Shown piece by piece: positions 1 through 7,991 of a stretch of 35,233 nt of DNA. Under the pieces are notes generated by a model, which searched no databases, was not told where the DNA came from, and saw only the letters and a program-made list of their open reading frames with translations. The stretch comes from Streptosporangiales bacterium (lineage in GTDB: Bacteria; Actinomycetota; Actinomycetes; Streptosporangiales; Streptosporangiaceae), in NCBI GenBank assembly GCA_009380095.1, contig WHSL01000037.1, positions 1-35,233 of the forward strand. Reading direction: 5' to 3'. Numbering within the stretch: position 1 is the stretch's first letter; every line of letters starts with the position of its first letter. The position numbers and the translations under genes are program-made.

Positions 1-1295
1 CCCATCACGGTTCCGGAGGACTCCGCGTTGATGGGCCGGCGCCTGGAGAAGGCGCCGAGATCGATGCGGCCGGGCGTGTGCGCGCAGGAGAAGACGATCG
101 GGTCGGCGTCGTGGTCGTGCCCGCGCTCGACCTCCGTGATGAGCGTGGCCATGATCCGGCCCGCGACCGGCGCGTTCTTGAACTGGTTGCCGCTGGTGCC
201 GATCGCCACGTAGAAGCCGTCGAGCTCCGTGCGGTCGTAGATCGGCGTCCAGTCGGAGGCCACGTCGTACAAGGCGGCGATCCCCGACGGCCGGCCCGGC
301 ACGCGCAGCCCGGGGAAGCGCCGGGCTGCGCGCGTCACCTTGGCCTCGAACGAGGCGGCGGTCGCGCGCGGGTTCGACGAGTCCGGGTCGTCCACCCACT
401 CGAAGGGGTCGCACTCCGGCTCCGTCCCGCCCACCATCAGCCCGCCGCCGAGGGTGGGACGCAGGTAGACCCCCAGATCCAGGTCGGCGATAACCGGGCC
501 CGTGGGGCCGAACCCCGCGGGGGCGGCCACCTCGTGGACCTCCTGCCGCATGGGCCGTACGCCGATCGTGAAGTCCGCACCGATGCCGAAGGCCCGGTTC
601 AACGCGCCCGACCAGGGGCCGGCGCAGTTCACCACCACGCGGCTCGACAGGCGTTCGCCGCCGTCGAGAACGACCCCCGAGGCCCGCGATCCGGACCTGA
701 GCAGGCCGGTCACCGTACGCCGGAACGCGAACCGCACCCCCTGGTTCCGCGCTGCGGTCGCCAGGTTGGCGGTCGCGAGCAGGGGGTCCTCGACGAATCC
801 CGCGTCGGGCGTGAACAGGGCGCCGAGGACGCCGTCCGGCTCGGCCCAGAACTCCTCCGACTCGATCCGTTTCGGCGGCCAGTGGCGCCCGGGGTCGATC
901 CCCGGCACCCGCCGCGTCAGCTCGTCGGCGTCCCAGTCCTCGTATGGGATCCCGAGGCGGCCGAAGAGCTTACGGGCCCGGTCCCCGGGGACCGGCGGCG
1001 CGTCGAGCATGACCATGCCGGCGCGGTGGTAGCCCGCGACCGGTTCACCGCCCGAGAGCCCTAGCTGCTCGCTCCAGTTCTGCCAGCAGTGGAACGCCTC
1101 CCACGCCGTCGCCACGCCGTCGAGCGTCGAGTAGTTGAACCGCACGATGGCGCTCGACGCGCTCGTGGAACCCTGACCGGGGCCGCCCGCCTTGTCCACG
1201 ACGACGACCTGGAACCCACCACGGGCCAGCTCGAGCGCCACCGAGCACCCGATGACTCCCGCCCCGATGACGACCGCGTCCGCTGTGGCGCTCAT
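1..1295 (-). CDS. FAD-dependent oxidoreductase, DAO (sarcosine/glycine oxidase-like) family, C-terminus cut by window edge
   Basis: The reading frame runs from ATG at 1295 (preceded by GGGAGGA) leftwards with no stop, so the C-terminus lies outside the window; about 431 residues are visible. Residues 8-16 (VVIGAGVIG) form the GxGxxG dinucleotide-binding motif of a Rossmann FAD domain. The GSTSASSAIVRF stretch after the first beta-alpha-beta unit is typical of DAO-family amine oxidases and dehydrogenases such as sarcosine oxidase and dimethylglycine dehydrogenase. Such enzymes oxidise secondary or primary amines of amino-acid derivatives using FAD. The gene starts 56 bases after the EamA exporter on the same strand, so the two probably share a transcript; an amine exporter next to an amine oxidase is a sensible pair. 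The substrate cannot be read from the sequence. Confidence 0.85.
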   Translation of the reverse strand, partial: MSATADAVVIGAGVIGCSVALELARGGFQVVVVDKAGGPGQGSTSASSAIVRFNYSTLDGVATAWEAFHCWQNWSEQLGLSGGEPVAGYHRAGMVMLDAPPVPGDRARKLFGRLGIPYEDWDADELTRRVPGIDPGRHWPPKRIESEEFWAEPDGVLGALFTPDAGFVEDPLLATANLATAARNQGVRFAFRRTVTGLLRSGSRASGVVLDGGERLSSRVVVNCAGPWSGALNRAFGIGADFTIGVRPMRQEVHEVAAPAGFGPTGPVIADLDLGVYLRPTLGGGLMVGGTEPECDPFEWVDDPDSSNPRATAASFEAKVTRAARRFPGLRVPGRPSGIAALYDVASDWTPIYDRTELDGFYVAIGTSGNQFKNAPVAGRIMATLITEVERGHDHDADPIVFSCAHTPGRIDLGAFSRRRPINAESSGTVM

Positions 1296-1351
1296 GGTTC
1301 CTCCCAACGCGACCGTATTCGCCGCCCGGCAGGGCTGCCACGTTCACCGTC

Positions 1352-2278
1352 TCAGGGCCGGCTGCTTCCGCCCGTGACCTCGGGGAGGGGCGTTGCCGCG
1401 GCGGCCGTGTCCGGTACGCCGCCCGCGCGGCGCCAGGTCGCCAGCACGGAGCCGGCCAGGATCAGTACGAACGACGTGATGATCGTGGCGGTGAGCGGCT
1501 CGTCCAGGAACAGCACGCCCGCCGCGACCGCCACGGCCGGGTTCACGTACGTGAATACGAGCGCGCGGGACGCCCCGACCTCGCGGATCAGCGCGAAGAA
1601 CACCAGGAAGGCCAGCGCGGTGCAGATCAGCGCGAGCCCGCCGAGCGCGGCCAGCACCTCGGCCGAGGGCATCGTGTCCGGCCAGGTGAGGATCGCCGGG
1701 ACCAGGTAGACGAGCGCCGCGAAGCCCAGGCACACGGCGGTCATCGGCAGCGACGGCACGTCCTTCAGCCGCCGCGCGGCGATCTGCGGCGCGATGGCGT
1801 AGCAGATCGCGACGCCGAGCACCTCGGCGATCGCCCACGGGTCGCCGCCCCGGGCCTCCGGCGCGGCCAGCCACGCGACGCCGCCGAGCCCGACCGCGAG
1901 CCCGGCCCAGCGCGCCGCCCCGAGCCGCTCCCGGTCGCCGCCCGCCCGCGCCACGAACACCGTGATGATCGGCGACGCGGCGATCAGCAGCCCGGTCATC
2001 GAGCTGGTGATGGACTGCTCGGCATCCGCGAGCAGCGCCCACGGGATGATGATCTCGATGACGGCGAACGCGAGCAGCGGCCACCGATACCTGACCAGGC
2101 CGCGCAGCCGGCCCGATCGCAGCGCCAGCGGCAGCAGCACCGCCACGCCCACCGCGACGCGGGTGAACACGAGGACCGGCACCGAGATGCCGCCCTCCAC
2201 CGCCACCTTGATCATCAGATACGGGATGCCCCAGATCAGGCACATCCCGGCGAACAGCATCCAGCCCCGTCTGCTCAA
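1352..2278 (-). CDS. EamA/DMT-family membrane exporter
   Basis: The 308-residue protein is very hydrophobic and shows about ten membrane segments arranged as two EamA repeats. The first repeat begins MLFAGMCLIWGIPYLMIKVA, and the second covers roughly residues 150-285, ending with VNPAVAVAAGVLFLDEPLT, a characteristic EamA signature. DMT exporters of this class move amino acids or other metabolites across the cytoplasmic membrane. The start chosen is TTG at 2278 because an in-frame stop lies just upstream and a GGGGG-rich ribosome site precedes it; ATG at codon 7 is an alternative. It is divergent from a decayed MocR regulator, a common arrangement for MocR-controlled transporters, and sits upstream of the FAD oxidoreductase on the same strand. 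Confidence 0.88.
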   Translation of the reverse strand: MSRRGWMLFAGMCLIWGIPYLMIKVAVEGGISVPVLVFTRVAVGVAVLLPLALRSGRLRGLVRYRWPLLAFAVIEIIIPWALLADAEQSITSSMTGLLIAASPIITVFVARAGGDRERLGAARWAGLAVGLGGVAWLAAPEARGGDPWAIAEVLGVAICYAIAPQIAARRLKDVPSLPMTAVCLGFAALVYLVPAILTWPDTMPSAEVLAALGGLALICTALAFLVFFALIREVGASRALVFTYVNPAVAVAAGVLFLDEPLTATIITSFVLILAGSVLATWRRAGGVPDTAAAATPLPEVTGGSSRP

Positions 2279-2331
2279 CGCGTGTCACCCCCGCTCCCGG
2301 CGAACTCCTGCCTCCGAACCGTACGAACGTG

Positions 2332-2378
2332 ATTGGCTGATCGGTAGAGCCAATATCGGCGGAGTTGGACTGGGCCAA
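2332..2378. promoter_or_regulatory. Inverted repeats in the divergent exporter/MocR promoter region
   Basis: A perfect inverted repeat, ATTGGCT (2332-2338) and AGCCAAT (2348-2354) separated by 9 bases, lies between the divergent genes. A second, shorter pair TTGG (2365-2368) and CCAA (2375-2378) follows. Repeated TTGG/CCAA sites in such a gap fit a binding region for the adjacent MocR regulator. Since that regulator is decayed, the site may now be an orphan operator. Its role is inferred from position and symmetry only. Confidence 0.45.
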
Positions 2379-2389
2379 TCGGGAGCCGG

Positions 2390-3071
2390 ATGGACGTGCA
2401 CATCCGGCTCGACGGGTCCCGCGACCTCGCCGCGCAGATCTACCGGCAACTGCTCGACGCCGTCCTGGACGGCCGGCTCCGGTCCGGCGAGCGGCTGCCG
2501 CCGACCCGCGAGCTCGCCCGCCGGCTGACGGGCGTCGCGTACGACCTCCGGGTCGGCGTGGCCGATCCCGGCCTGTTCCCCGCGGAGGCGTGGCGCGCCC
2601 TGATGACCCGGGAGCTGCGGCGGCCGCTCGTGCGGTACGCGCACTACGCCGGTGCGGGGAACCCCGCCGACCCGGGCGGCCACCCCCGCCTGCGCGCGGC
2701 CATCGCCCGGTACGTCGGGGTATCGCGGTCGGTCCGGGCCGGTGCCGAGGACGTCGTCGTCACCCAGGGCGCGCAGCAGGCGCTCGACCTCATCGGCCGG
2801 CCTCGCCGAGCGCTTCACCGGCCTGCTGGAGCCGATCCCCTCCGCGGCCGGCCTGCACCTCTGCGCCCGGCAGCCACCGGGCGCCGCCGCCGACCTCGCG
2901 GAGGTCCTCGCCCGCGCCCGGACCGCCGGCGTCGGCATCGACCCGCTGCGCCGCCACCACGTACGGCCTCCGGCCCGCGACGGCCTGGTCCTCGGCTTCG
3001 GCGGCATCGGCCGTGAGCGGATCCCGCGGGCCCTCGACCTGCTGGCCGCCGCGTTCACCACCCCATGCTGA
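2390..3071 (+). pseudogene. MocR/PdxR-type GntR-family regulator, internally deleted
   Basis: MocR regulators have an N-terminal GntR winged helix fused to a PLP-binding aminotransferase domain and are usually about 450-490 residues long. The start (ATG 2390, GGGAG upstream) encodes the beginning of the winged helix (AAQIYRQLLDAVLDGRLRSG, then LPPTRELARRL). It jumps directly to TGVAYDLRVGVADPGLFP, the start of the aminotransferase domain, so the rest of the helix-turn-helix and the linker are gone. A normal stretch continues to TQGAQQALDLIG. Near 2795 the frame changes and the sequence resumes with the C-terminal part (GLAERFTGLLEPIPSAAGLH to the end), so the central domain with the PLP lysine is missing. 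With two deletions and a frameshift it cannot make a working regulator. It lies divergent to the exporter it probably once controlled. Confidence 0.85.
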
Positions 3072-3125
3072 CCCCGCTCGTCACGTACCGGGTATAAGGG
3101 TCGTCGGCCCTGCGTGTGAGGAGTG

Positions 3126-3806
3126 ATGATCGAGATCCTGCCCGTCGACACGGCGTCGCTGGGGGACCGCAGCTAAGTCGTCACCGACGGCGCGACCGCC
3201 TTCGTGGTCGACCCGCAGCGGGACATCGACCGTGTGCTGGATCTGGCGGCGCGGCGCGGGATCGCGATCACCGACGTGTTCGAGACGCCCATCCACAATG
3301 ACTACGTGACCGGGGGATACGCGCTGGCGGACGGGCCGATCGCCACGTATCTGGGCTGGCTCATCCCGTGGGGTACGCCGCTCACCCTGCTCGGCGCCAC
3401 CGCCGAGGACGTGGCCGAGATCCAGCGGGAGCTGGTCCGCATCGGGATCGACCGCCCGGCCGCGGCCGCCACCGGCGACGCCGCCGACTGGACCACCGGC
3501 GCGCCGCGCTCCTATCCGGTGGCGTCGTTCGCCGAACTCATGCAGGTCCGCAGCCACCGGCCGGTGACGGTCCTGGACGTGCGCCGCGACTCCGAGTGGG
3601 ACGCCTCCCACGTGCCGGGCGCCATGCACATCCCGCTGCACGAACTGCTCGCCCGTCTCGACGAGCTCCCCGGTGCGGAGATCTGGGTGCACTGCCAGTC
3701 CGGCTACCGCGCCTCGATCGCCGCCTCCATCCTCGCCGCCGCGGGCCGCGACGTCGTCCTCGTCGACGACGACTACGCGCCGCTCTCCGCCCCCGGCCCT
3801 GGCTGA
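3126..3806 (+). pseudogene. MBL-fold/rhodanese hydrolase (persulfide dioxygenase-like), decayed
   Basis: The gene begins at ATG 3126 behind GAGGAG and encodes MIEILPVDTASLGDRS, then an in-frame TAA at 3174-3176 where this family normally has a tyrosine. The frame continues with VDPQRDIDRVL and VFETPIHNDYVTGGYALA. The usual metal-binding histidine of the THIHND-type motif is replaced by proline. After GGYALA most of the metallo-beta-lactamase domain is missing, and the sequence resumes near its end (IATYLGWLIPWG). The C-terminal rhodanese domain is better preserved, with the active-site loop HCQSGYRAS at about 3690-3716. Intact relatives oxidise glutathione- or mycothiol-type persulfides in sulfide detoxification. 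The nonsense codon, the lost metal ligand and the missing core make this a clear pseudogene. A rhodanese-only product from the downstream frame is conceivable but not supported by a start signal. Confidence 0.85.
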
Positions 3807-3901
3807 AGCGGCCCCCCAGGCGGGCGGTTCTCAGCGGGGGGATTCGGACGTACGTTGAACGCGGCCTCACACGGGGGACCCGACCCACCGAAGGACGCAC
3901 C

Positions 3902-5410
3902 ATGGCGATCGATGACCCGACCCGTGACGAAGTCCGGTCCGCCGCGGCGGCGCTCGGCCTCGACCTGGACGAGGCCGCCTGCGACTCCTACCTCGCGATG
4001 ATCGCCGGGAACGCGGCGGCCTACCGCGCGCTGGACGCGATGACCGAGCCGCTCCCGGAGAGCAGGGGAGGGGACCGCTCCTGGCAGGAGCCGGGCGAGG
4101 ATCCGCTCAACGCCTGGGTGCTCCGGATGAACCTGCGGACCAGAGACGACGGCCCGCTGGCGGGCCGTACCGTCGTGGTCAAGGACAACGTCTCGGTGGC
4201 CGGCGTGCCGATGACCGGCGGGTCCTCGATCCTGCGCGGCTTCGTGCCGGACACCGACGCCACCATCGTGACGCGACTGCTGGACGCCGGCGCCACCATC
4301 ACCGGCCGGTCCCGGTGCGAGTACTTCAGCCTCTCCGGCGGCTCGCACACCTCCGACGGCGGCCCGGTGCGGAACCCGCACCGCCCGGACCGCTCCGCGG
4401 GCGGCTCCTCCTCCGGCTCGGGCGCGCTGGTGGCGTCCGGCGCGGTGGACCTGGCGATCGGCGGCGACCAGGGCGGGTCCATCCGCATCCCGTCCTGCTG
4501 GTGCGGCGTGTACGGGATGAAGCCCACGTACGGCCTCGTGCCCTACACCGGCGTCATGTCGATCGAGTCCGCCGTCGACCACACCGGCCCGATGACCGCG
4601 GACGTGACGGACAACGCCCTCATGCTCGAGGTGCTGGCCGGCGCCGACGGGCTCGACCCGCGGCAGAGCGCCCCGCAGACGCACGCCTACACCGCGGCCC
4701 TCACCGGCGACTGCCGGGGCCTCCGGGTGGGCGTGGTCCGTGAGGGCTTCGGTACCCCGGTCTCCGAGCCGGACGTCGATCAGGCGGTGCGCCAGGCGCT
4801 GGACGCGCTGGCCAAGCTCGGCGCCGAGGTCGCCGAGGTGTCCGTCCCCGCGCACGCCGACGCGCCGACGATCTTCACCCCGGTGCTCGTCGAGGGCGGC
4901 CTGCAGCAGATGCTCAGCACCAACGGGATGGGCGCCAACGGGCAGGGGCACTACGCGTCCGGGCTGATCGCGGCGATGAGCGGCTGGCGGGAACGCTCGG
5001 GCGAGTTCTCCGAGTCGCTGAAGGCGACGATCATCGCGGGTGAACTGTTCCGCCGCCGGTACGGGGGCGCGTACTACGCCAAGGCCATGAACCTCGTCCG
5101 CCACCTGCGGGCCGCGTACGACGACGCGCTCACCCGCTTCGACCTGCTGGCGATGCCGACCCTGCCGATGAAGGCCACCCCGCTGCCGCCGAAGGACGCC
5201 CCACGCGAGCTCATCGTCCAGCGGGCCCTGGAGATGATCGGCAACACCTCACCGTTCAACCTCACCGGCCACCCCGCCATGAACGTGCCCTGCGCGATGC
5301 GGGACGGGCTGCCGGTCGGCCTGATGCTGGTGGGCCGCAAGTACGACGAGCCGAGCATCTACCGCGCCGCGTACGCCTTCGAGCAGGCGGGCGACTGGAC
5401 GGCACGCTGA
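3902..5410 (+). CDS. Amidase signature family hydrolase, enantioselective (Rhodococcus) amidase-like
   Basis: The 502-residue protein starts at ATG 3902 behind AAGGA; the open frame runs further upstream but without a ribosome site and with unrelated sequence. The amidase-signature triad is visible: Lys94 (VVVKDNV), the cis-Ser169 (AGGSSSGSG) and the nucleophile Ser193 (GGDQGGSIRIP), with the standard 24-residue spacing between the serines. The alpha-helical N-terminal extension and motifs such as GVPMTGG, GDQGGSIRIP and KPTYGLVPYTG resemble the Rhodococcus enantioselective amidase that works after nitrile hydratase, hydrolysing carboxamides to acids plus ammonia. No nitrile hydratase is nearby, so the physiological substrate is unknown. 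It follows the decayed MBL-rhodanese gene and converges with the small gene at 5424. Confidence 0.9.
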   Translation: MAIDDPTRDEVRSAAAALGLDLDEAACDSYLAMIAGNAAAYRALDAMTEPLPESRGGDRSWQEPGEDPLNAWVLRMNLRTRDDGPLAGRTVVVKDNVSVAGVPMTGGSSILRGFVPDTDATIVTRLLDAGATITGRSRCEYFSLSGGSHTSDGGPVRNPHRPDRSAGGSSSGSGALVASGAVDLAIGGDQGGSIRIPSCWCGVYGMKPTYGLVPYTGVMSIESAVDHTGPMTADVTDNALMLEVLAGADGLDPRQSAPQTHAYTAALTGDCRGLRVGVVREGFGTPVSEPDVDQAVRQALDALAKLGAEVAEVSVPAHADAPTIFTPVLVEGGLQQMLSTNGMGANGQGHYASGLIAAMSGWRERSGEFSESLKATIIAGELFRRRYGGAYYAKAMNLVRHLRAAYDDALTRFDLLAMPTLPMKATPLPPKDAPRELIVQRALEMIGNTSPFNLTGHPAMNVPCAMRDGLPVGLMLVGRKYDEPSIYRAAYAFEQAGDWTAR

Positions 5411-5423
5411 CCCCGTACGCGGC

Positions 5424-5837
5424 TCAGCTGTGGCGGAAGCCTTCGAGGAAACGGCGGAACACGCCGCCCTCGCGGGGCAGCGCCGGGCCCGGTGGCGGGG
5501 CCGTCTCCCGCTGCCGGGCGATCGGCTTGTCGTAGTCCGTACGGGCGATCGCGTCGATGATCTGCTCCTCGGTGAAGTGCTCGGAGCCCTCGATCACCGG
5601 TACGAAGCCGACGAGCATGCCGTCCTTCATGACCTGCGCCTCGAGGCCGGCGGTGCCGTCGGTGTCCCACTCGGCCTCCCGGCCGCCGGGCAGGGCGACG
5701 CGGACCCCGTGCTGCCGGGTGCCGCCGCCGCGCATCATGGTGGCGTTGATGCCGCGTTCGCGTAGCGCGTCGGTGACGCGCCGGGCTCGGTTCTCGTCCA
5801 TCCCCGTCAAGATAACGCGGCGTGCGTGTGCCGCCAC
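5424..5837 (-). CDS. Conserved hypothetical small protein
   Basis: This frame encodes up to 137 residues. It contains a helix (MDENRARRVTDALRERGINATMMRGG), a beta-rich middle (HGVRVALPGGREAEWDTDGTAG) and a basic/aromatic tail (GGVFRRFLEGFRHS). No known catalytic motif was recognised. The start is uncertain: GTG at 5837 gives the full length, while ATG at 5801 gives 125 residues and begins at MDENRARR, which looks like the natural N-terminus although its ribosome site is weak. The codon pattern and periodicity look genuine. It converges with the amidase, whose stop is only 13 bases away. No function can be assigned. Confidence 0.65.
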   Translation of the reverse strand: MAAHARRVILTGMDENRARRVTDALRERGINATMMRGGGTRQHGVRVALPGGREAEWDTDGTAGLEAQVMKDGMLVGFVPVIEGSEHFTEEQIIDAIARTDYDKPIARQRETAPPPGPALPREGGVFRRFLEGFRHS

Positions 5838-6007
5838 CTTTGCTCACCCGAGGGCCGGGGGTTTGGCAATGTTCGTCCCTGTTCGTGGTGGCCGCCGTCG
5901 CGGCGCTGGCCGCGACGACCGCCACCCCCGCCGACGCCGATCCGCAGACCGTGCCGAACGGCCCGTGGGTGGAGGACAGCCAGCACGTCAGCCTGAAGCG
6001 GCACTGA
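5822..6007 (+). CDS. Possible small secreted peptide
   Basis: A 61-codon frame starts at GTG 5822. It has a hydrophobic segment (SSLFVVAAVAALAATTATPADA) that reads like a signal peptide with an Ala-x-Ala cleavage site, followed by a short polar mature part of about 22 residues ending VEDSQHVSLKRH. No clear ribosome site precedes GTG 5822, and the start could be further in. The first codons overlap the start region of the minus-strand gene at 5837. A strong hairpin follows ten bases after the stop, which supports a real transcript end here. It may be the truncated remnant of a longer secreted protein. Confidence 0.4.
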   Translation: MRVPPPLLTRGPGVWQCSSLFVVAAVAALAATTATPADADPQTVPNGPWVEDSQHVSLKRH

Positions 6008-6016
6008 CGAGTAAAT

Positions 6017-6044
6017 CCCCAAGATCAACAAATTGATCTTGGGG
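6017..6044. terminator. Strong perfect hairpin, repeated element copy 1
   Basis: A perfect 12-base inverted repeat, CCCCAAGATCAA (6017-6028) and TTGATCTTGGGG (6033-6044), is separated by the 4-base loop CAAA. It sits just after the small secreted-peptide frame and before the membrane-protein gene at 6080. There is no long T tract, which is common for actinobacterial terminators. A 19-base portion (6017-6035, reverse strand) recurs exactly at 16347-16365. Confidence 0.75.
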
Positions 6045-6079
6045 TGTCATGTTTCGGGGGCCGGTCTTGTTCTTGAGGT

Positions 6080-6463
6080 ATGAGTTCTACGACGTTCGCG
6101 CGTGTGGTGACCGGGGTGGCGGCGGCGGTCTTCCTGTTGCCGGGAGTCTGGGCGTTCGCCGCCCCTCGGTCCTTCTACGAGATCGTGGCCACCTTCCCCC
6201 CGTTCAACCTGCACCTTTTCCACGACCTCGGCGCGTTCCAGCTCGGCGTAGGGGCGGCGCTGCTGGTGGCGCTGTTCACCTCCGACGCGCTGCTCGCCGG
6301 GCTCGCGGGAGGCGCGGCCGGCACCGTCGTGCACGCGATCTCGCACTGGCTCGACCAGAACCTCGGCGGCCGCCCCTCCGACCCCTGGGTGCTCAGCGCG
6401 CTCGCGCTCGTCGTCGTCGCGGCCCTGGTCGTCCGGCTCCGCGCCGTCCGGGCTCGCGCCTGA
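6080..6463 (+). CDS. Small integral membrane protein of unknown function
   Basis: The 127-residue protein starts at ATG 6080 behind GAGG. It has four hydrophobic segments: about residues 8-28 (VVTGVAAAVFLLPGVWAFAA), 50-70, 72-90 and 105-120. The pattern APRSFYEIVATFPPFNLHLFHDLGAFQLGVG resembles small four-helix membrane proteins common in Actinobacteria, near the DUF4345/DoxX-like group, but I cannot assign a family with certainty. A conserved-looking histidine pair (HLFHDLG) lies between helices one and two and HAISHW between helices three and four. It converges with the methyltransferase, with 7 bases between the stops. Confidence 0.75.
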   Translation: MSSTTFARVVTGVAAAVFLLPGVWAFAAPRSFYEIVATFPPFNLHLFHDLGAFQLGVGAALLVALFTSDALLAGLAGGAAGTVVHAISHWLDQNLGGRPSDPWVLSALALVVVAALVVRLRAVRARA

Positions 6464-6470
6464 GTCTGAG

Positions 6471-7277
6471 TCAGGGGATGCGGGCAAGAGCGCCGAGGAA
6501 GCTGACCCGGTCGAGGTCGGGCTCGAACGCCGGCGCGCCCGGCCGCCAGTCCTCGACCGGCACCATGCCGGGGTCGACCAGCTCGGCGCCCTCGAAGAAG
6601 CGCATCTGCTGCTCGGGCGTGCGCGGGATGATGTCCCCGGCCCGTGTCTTCCCGTACACGCCGCGCACCTCGCGCTCGGTCTCCGCGCTCGCCGCGCCGG
6701 CGTGGCCGTGCGTGATGGCCACGTAGCTGCCGGAGCAGAGCGGTTTGCGGAGCCGCCGGACGATCTCGTACGGGCCGGCCTCCTCCGGCACGAAGTGCAG
6801 GATGGCCAGCATCAGCAGCGCGACCGGCCGGTCGAAGTCGATCATCGAGCGCACCGAGGGGTGCTCCAGGATGCCGTCCGGCTCGCGCAGGTCGGCCCGG
6901 ATCACCGTGGTGTTCGCGTCGTGCGCGAGCAGCGCCCGGGCGTGCACGAGCACCACCGGGTCGTGGTCCACGTAAACGACCCGCGCGTCGGGGACCGCAC
7001 GCTGGGCCGCCTCGTGCACGTTGTCCTGGGTGGGCAGCCCGGATCCGATGTCGAGGAACTGCCGGACACCGCGCTCGGCCAGCATGGTGACCACGTCGAC
7101 GAGGAACCGGCGGTTGGCCTTGGTGAACTCGCGGGCGTTGGGCAATGCCTGGATCACCCGCTCGGCGGCGGCGCGGTCCGCGGCGAAGTTGTCCTTGCCG
7201 CCCAGGTAGTAGTCGTACATCCGCGCCACGTTGGGCTTCGTGACGTCGAGCTCCGGCGGCGGTAGGTCTGCGGCCAT
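6471..7277 (-). CDS. SAM-dependent methyltransferase, PF04672 (DUF574) family
   Basis: The 268-residue protein starts at ATG 7277 behind GAGGGAC. Its opening LDVTKPNVARMYDYYLGGKDNFAADR is the diagnostic start of the actinobacterial PF04672 methyltransferase family. The SAM-binding motif I is FLDIGSGLPTQDNVHE (about residues 74-89), followed by the acidic ribose contact in VVYVDHDPVV. Later motifs include RPVALLMLAILHFVPEE and YVAITHGHAG. The length matches the family. Members are abundant in Streptomyces and Streptosporangiaceae; their substrates are mostly unknown, so the reaction beyond SAM-dependent methyl transfer is not assigned. It is transcribed alone, divergent from the DsbA-like fragment. 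Confidence 0.9.
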   Translation of the reverse strand: MAADLPPPELDVTKPNVARMYDYYLGGKDNFAADRAAAERVIQALPNAREFTKANRRFLVDVVTMLAERGVRQFLDIGSGLPTQDNVHEAAQRAVPDARVVYVDHDPVVLVHARALLAHDANTTVIRADLREPDGILEHPSVRSMIDFDRPVALLMLAILHFVPEEAGPYEIVRRLRKPLCSGSYVAITHGHAGAASAETEREVRGVYGKTRAGDIIPRTPEQQMRFFEGAELVDPGMVPVEDWRPGAPAFEPDLDRVSFLGALARIP

Positions 7278-7426
7278 GCTGGGTCCCTCGATGCCGGTTC
7301 GGACGGGGGTGATTACCGGATTCCGGGAGTGTACGGCGTACGGGGCGTCAACGCAGCCACACGGCGGTGTCCGGCGGCGGCTCGCGGTCCTTGCCGAAAC
7401 CGCCGGGCGGGTTACGGTGTGCTGCG

Positions 7427-7744
7427 ATGAACGAGCGCGACGGCGGTACGACGGCGGACTTCTGGTTCGATCCGTCCTGCCCGTACACGTGGGTGACCTC
7501 GCGGTGGCTGGTCGAGGCCGCGAAGGTCCGGCCGATTCGGATCCGCTGGCGGCTGATGAGCCTGTCCGTGCTCAACGAGGGCCGTGAGGTGGATCCGGAG
7601 GGGGACACCGAGGGGTACCTCTGGGTTCCGGTGCGGATCTGCATGGCCACGCGTGAGGAGTACGGGGAGGACGCGCCCGGCCGGCTGTACACCGCCCTGT
7701 GGACGACGGCGCGTGGCGGCCGGGACCGGCTCGGGGATCTGCAC
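7427..7744 (+). pseudogene. DsbA-family oxidoreductase (Rv2466c-like), C-terminus lost
   Basis: ATG 7427 opens a frame that reads TADFWFDPSCPYTWVTSRWL, then IRIRWRLMSLSVLNEGREVD and LYTALWTT. This is the N-terminal half of the thioredoxin-fold DsbA family that includes the mycothiol-dependent reductase Rv2466c (normally about 200-220 residues). The active-site region has one cysteine (SCPYTW). Similarity ends at about 7705-7744, after which the frame runs into sequence belonging to the opposite-strand GH115 fragment and reads as out-of-frame noise to 7927. About half the protein is missing, so it is called a truncated pseudogene. A TACGGT hexamer lies 8 bases before the ATG and could be a -10 element of a leaderless promoter. 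Confidence 0.75.
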
Positions 7745-7759
7745 ACGAGGCACACCGCA

Positions 7760-7991
7760 CGCCGGGCATCGGGTTGTTCACGACCTGCTGCAGCGAGGTC
7801 TCCCACTTCCCGGCGATGCCGCGCACGTCGAGTCGGCCCGCCGCGACGAGCCGGTCGATCAGCGGGCTCCGGCCGATCGTGCCGACGAGGGCGGGCGGAG
7901 CGGGGGCGAGGGTGGCGGCGAGGGTGACGAGTGCGACCGCGACGGCCGCCACGGGGGCCGGGATCCGTCGGCGCGGGGATGCCATTCTCAT
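7760..7991 (-). pseudogene. GH115 (alpha-glucuronidase-type) N-terminal remnant
   Basis: From ATG 7991 on the minus strand the frame encodes a signal peptide (RRRIPAPVAAVAVALVTLAATLAPA). It then has GTIGRSPLIDRLVAAGRLDV and GIAGKWETSLQQVVNNPMPGV, which match the N-terminal region of glycoside hydrolase family 115, secreted enzymes that remove glucuronic acid from xylan. The roughly 60-70 residues expected between the signal peptide and GTIGRSPLID are missing. Everything after NPMPGV (more than 800 residues in the family) is gone; beyond about 7760 the frame reads as noise over the DsbA fragment. It is a small remnant with an internal deletion and a large 3' truncation. Assignment rests on remembered family sequence; a profile search would settle it. 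Confidence 0.65.

Noticed and set aside
1344-2378. A 344-codon minus-strand frame overlapping the exporter
   Set aside because: It is Arg/Gly/Ala-rich shadow; the neighbouring frame has clear EamA repeats.
3368-3901. Upstream extension of the amidase frame
   Set aside because: This part is out of frame with the MBL-rhodanese remnant, is Arg-rich and has no ribosome site; ATG 3902 has AAGGA and begins the amidase N-domain.
6459-6475. CCTGA/TCAGG hairpin between convergent stops as a terminator
   Set aside because: The stem is only 5 bases and overlaps both stop codons; too weak to call.
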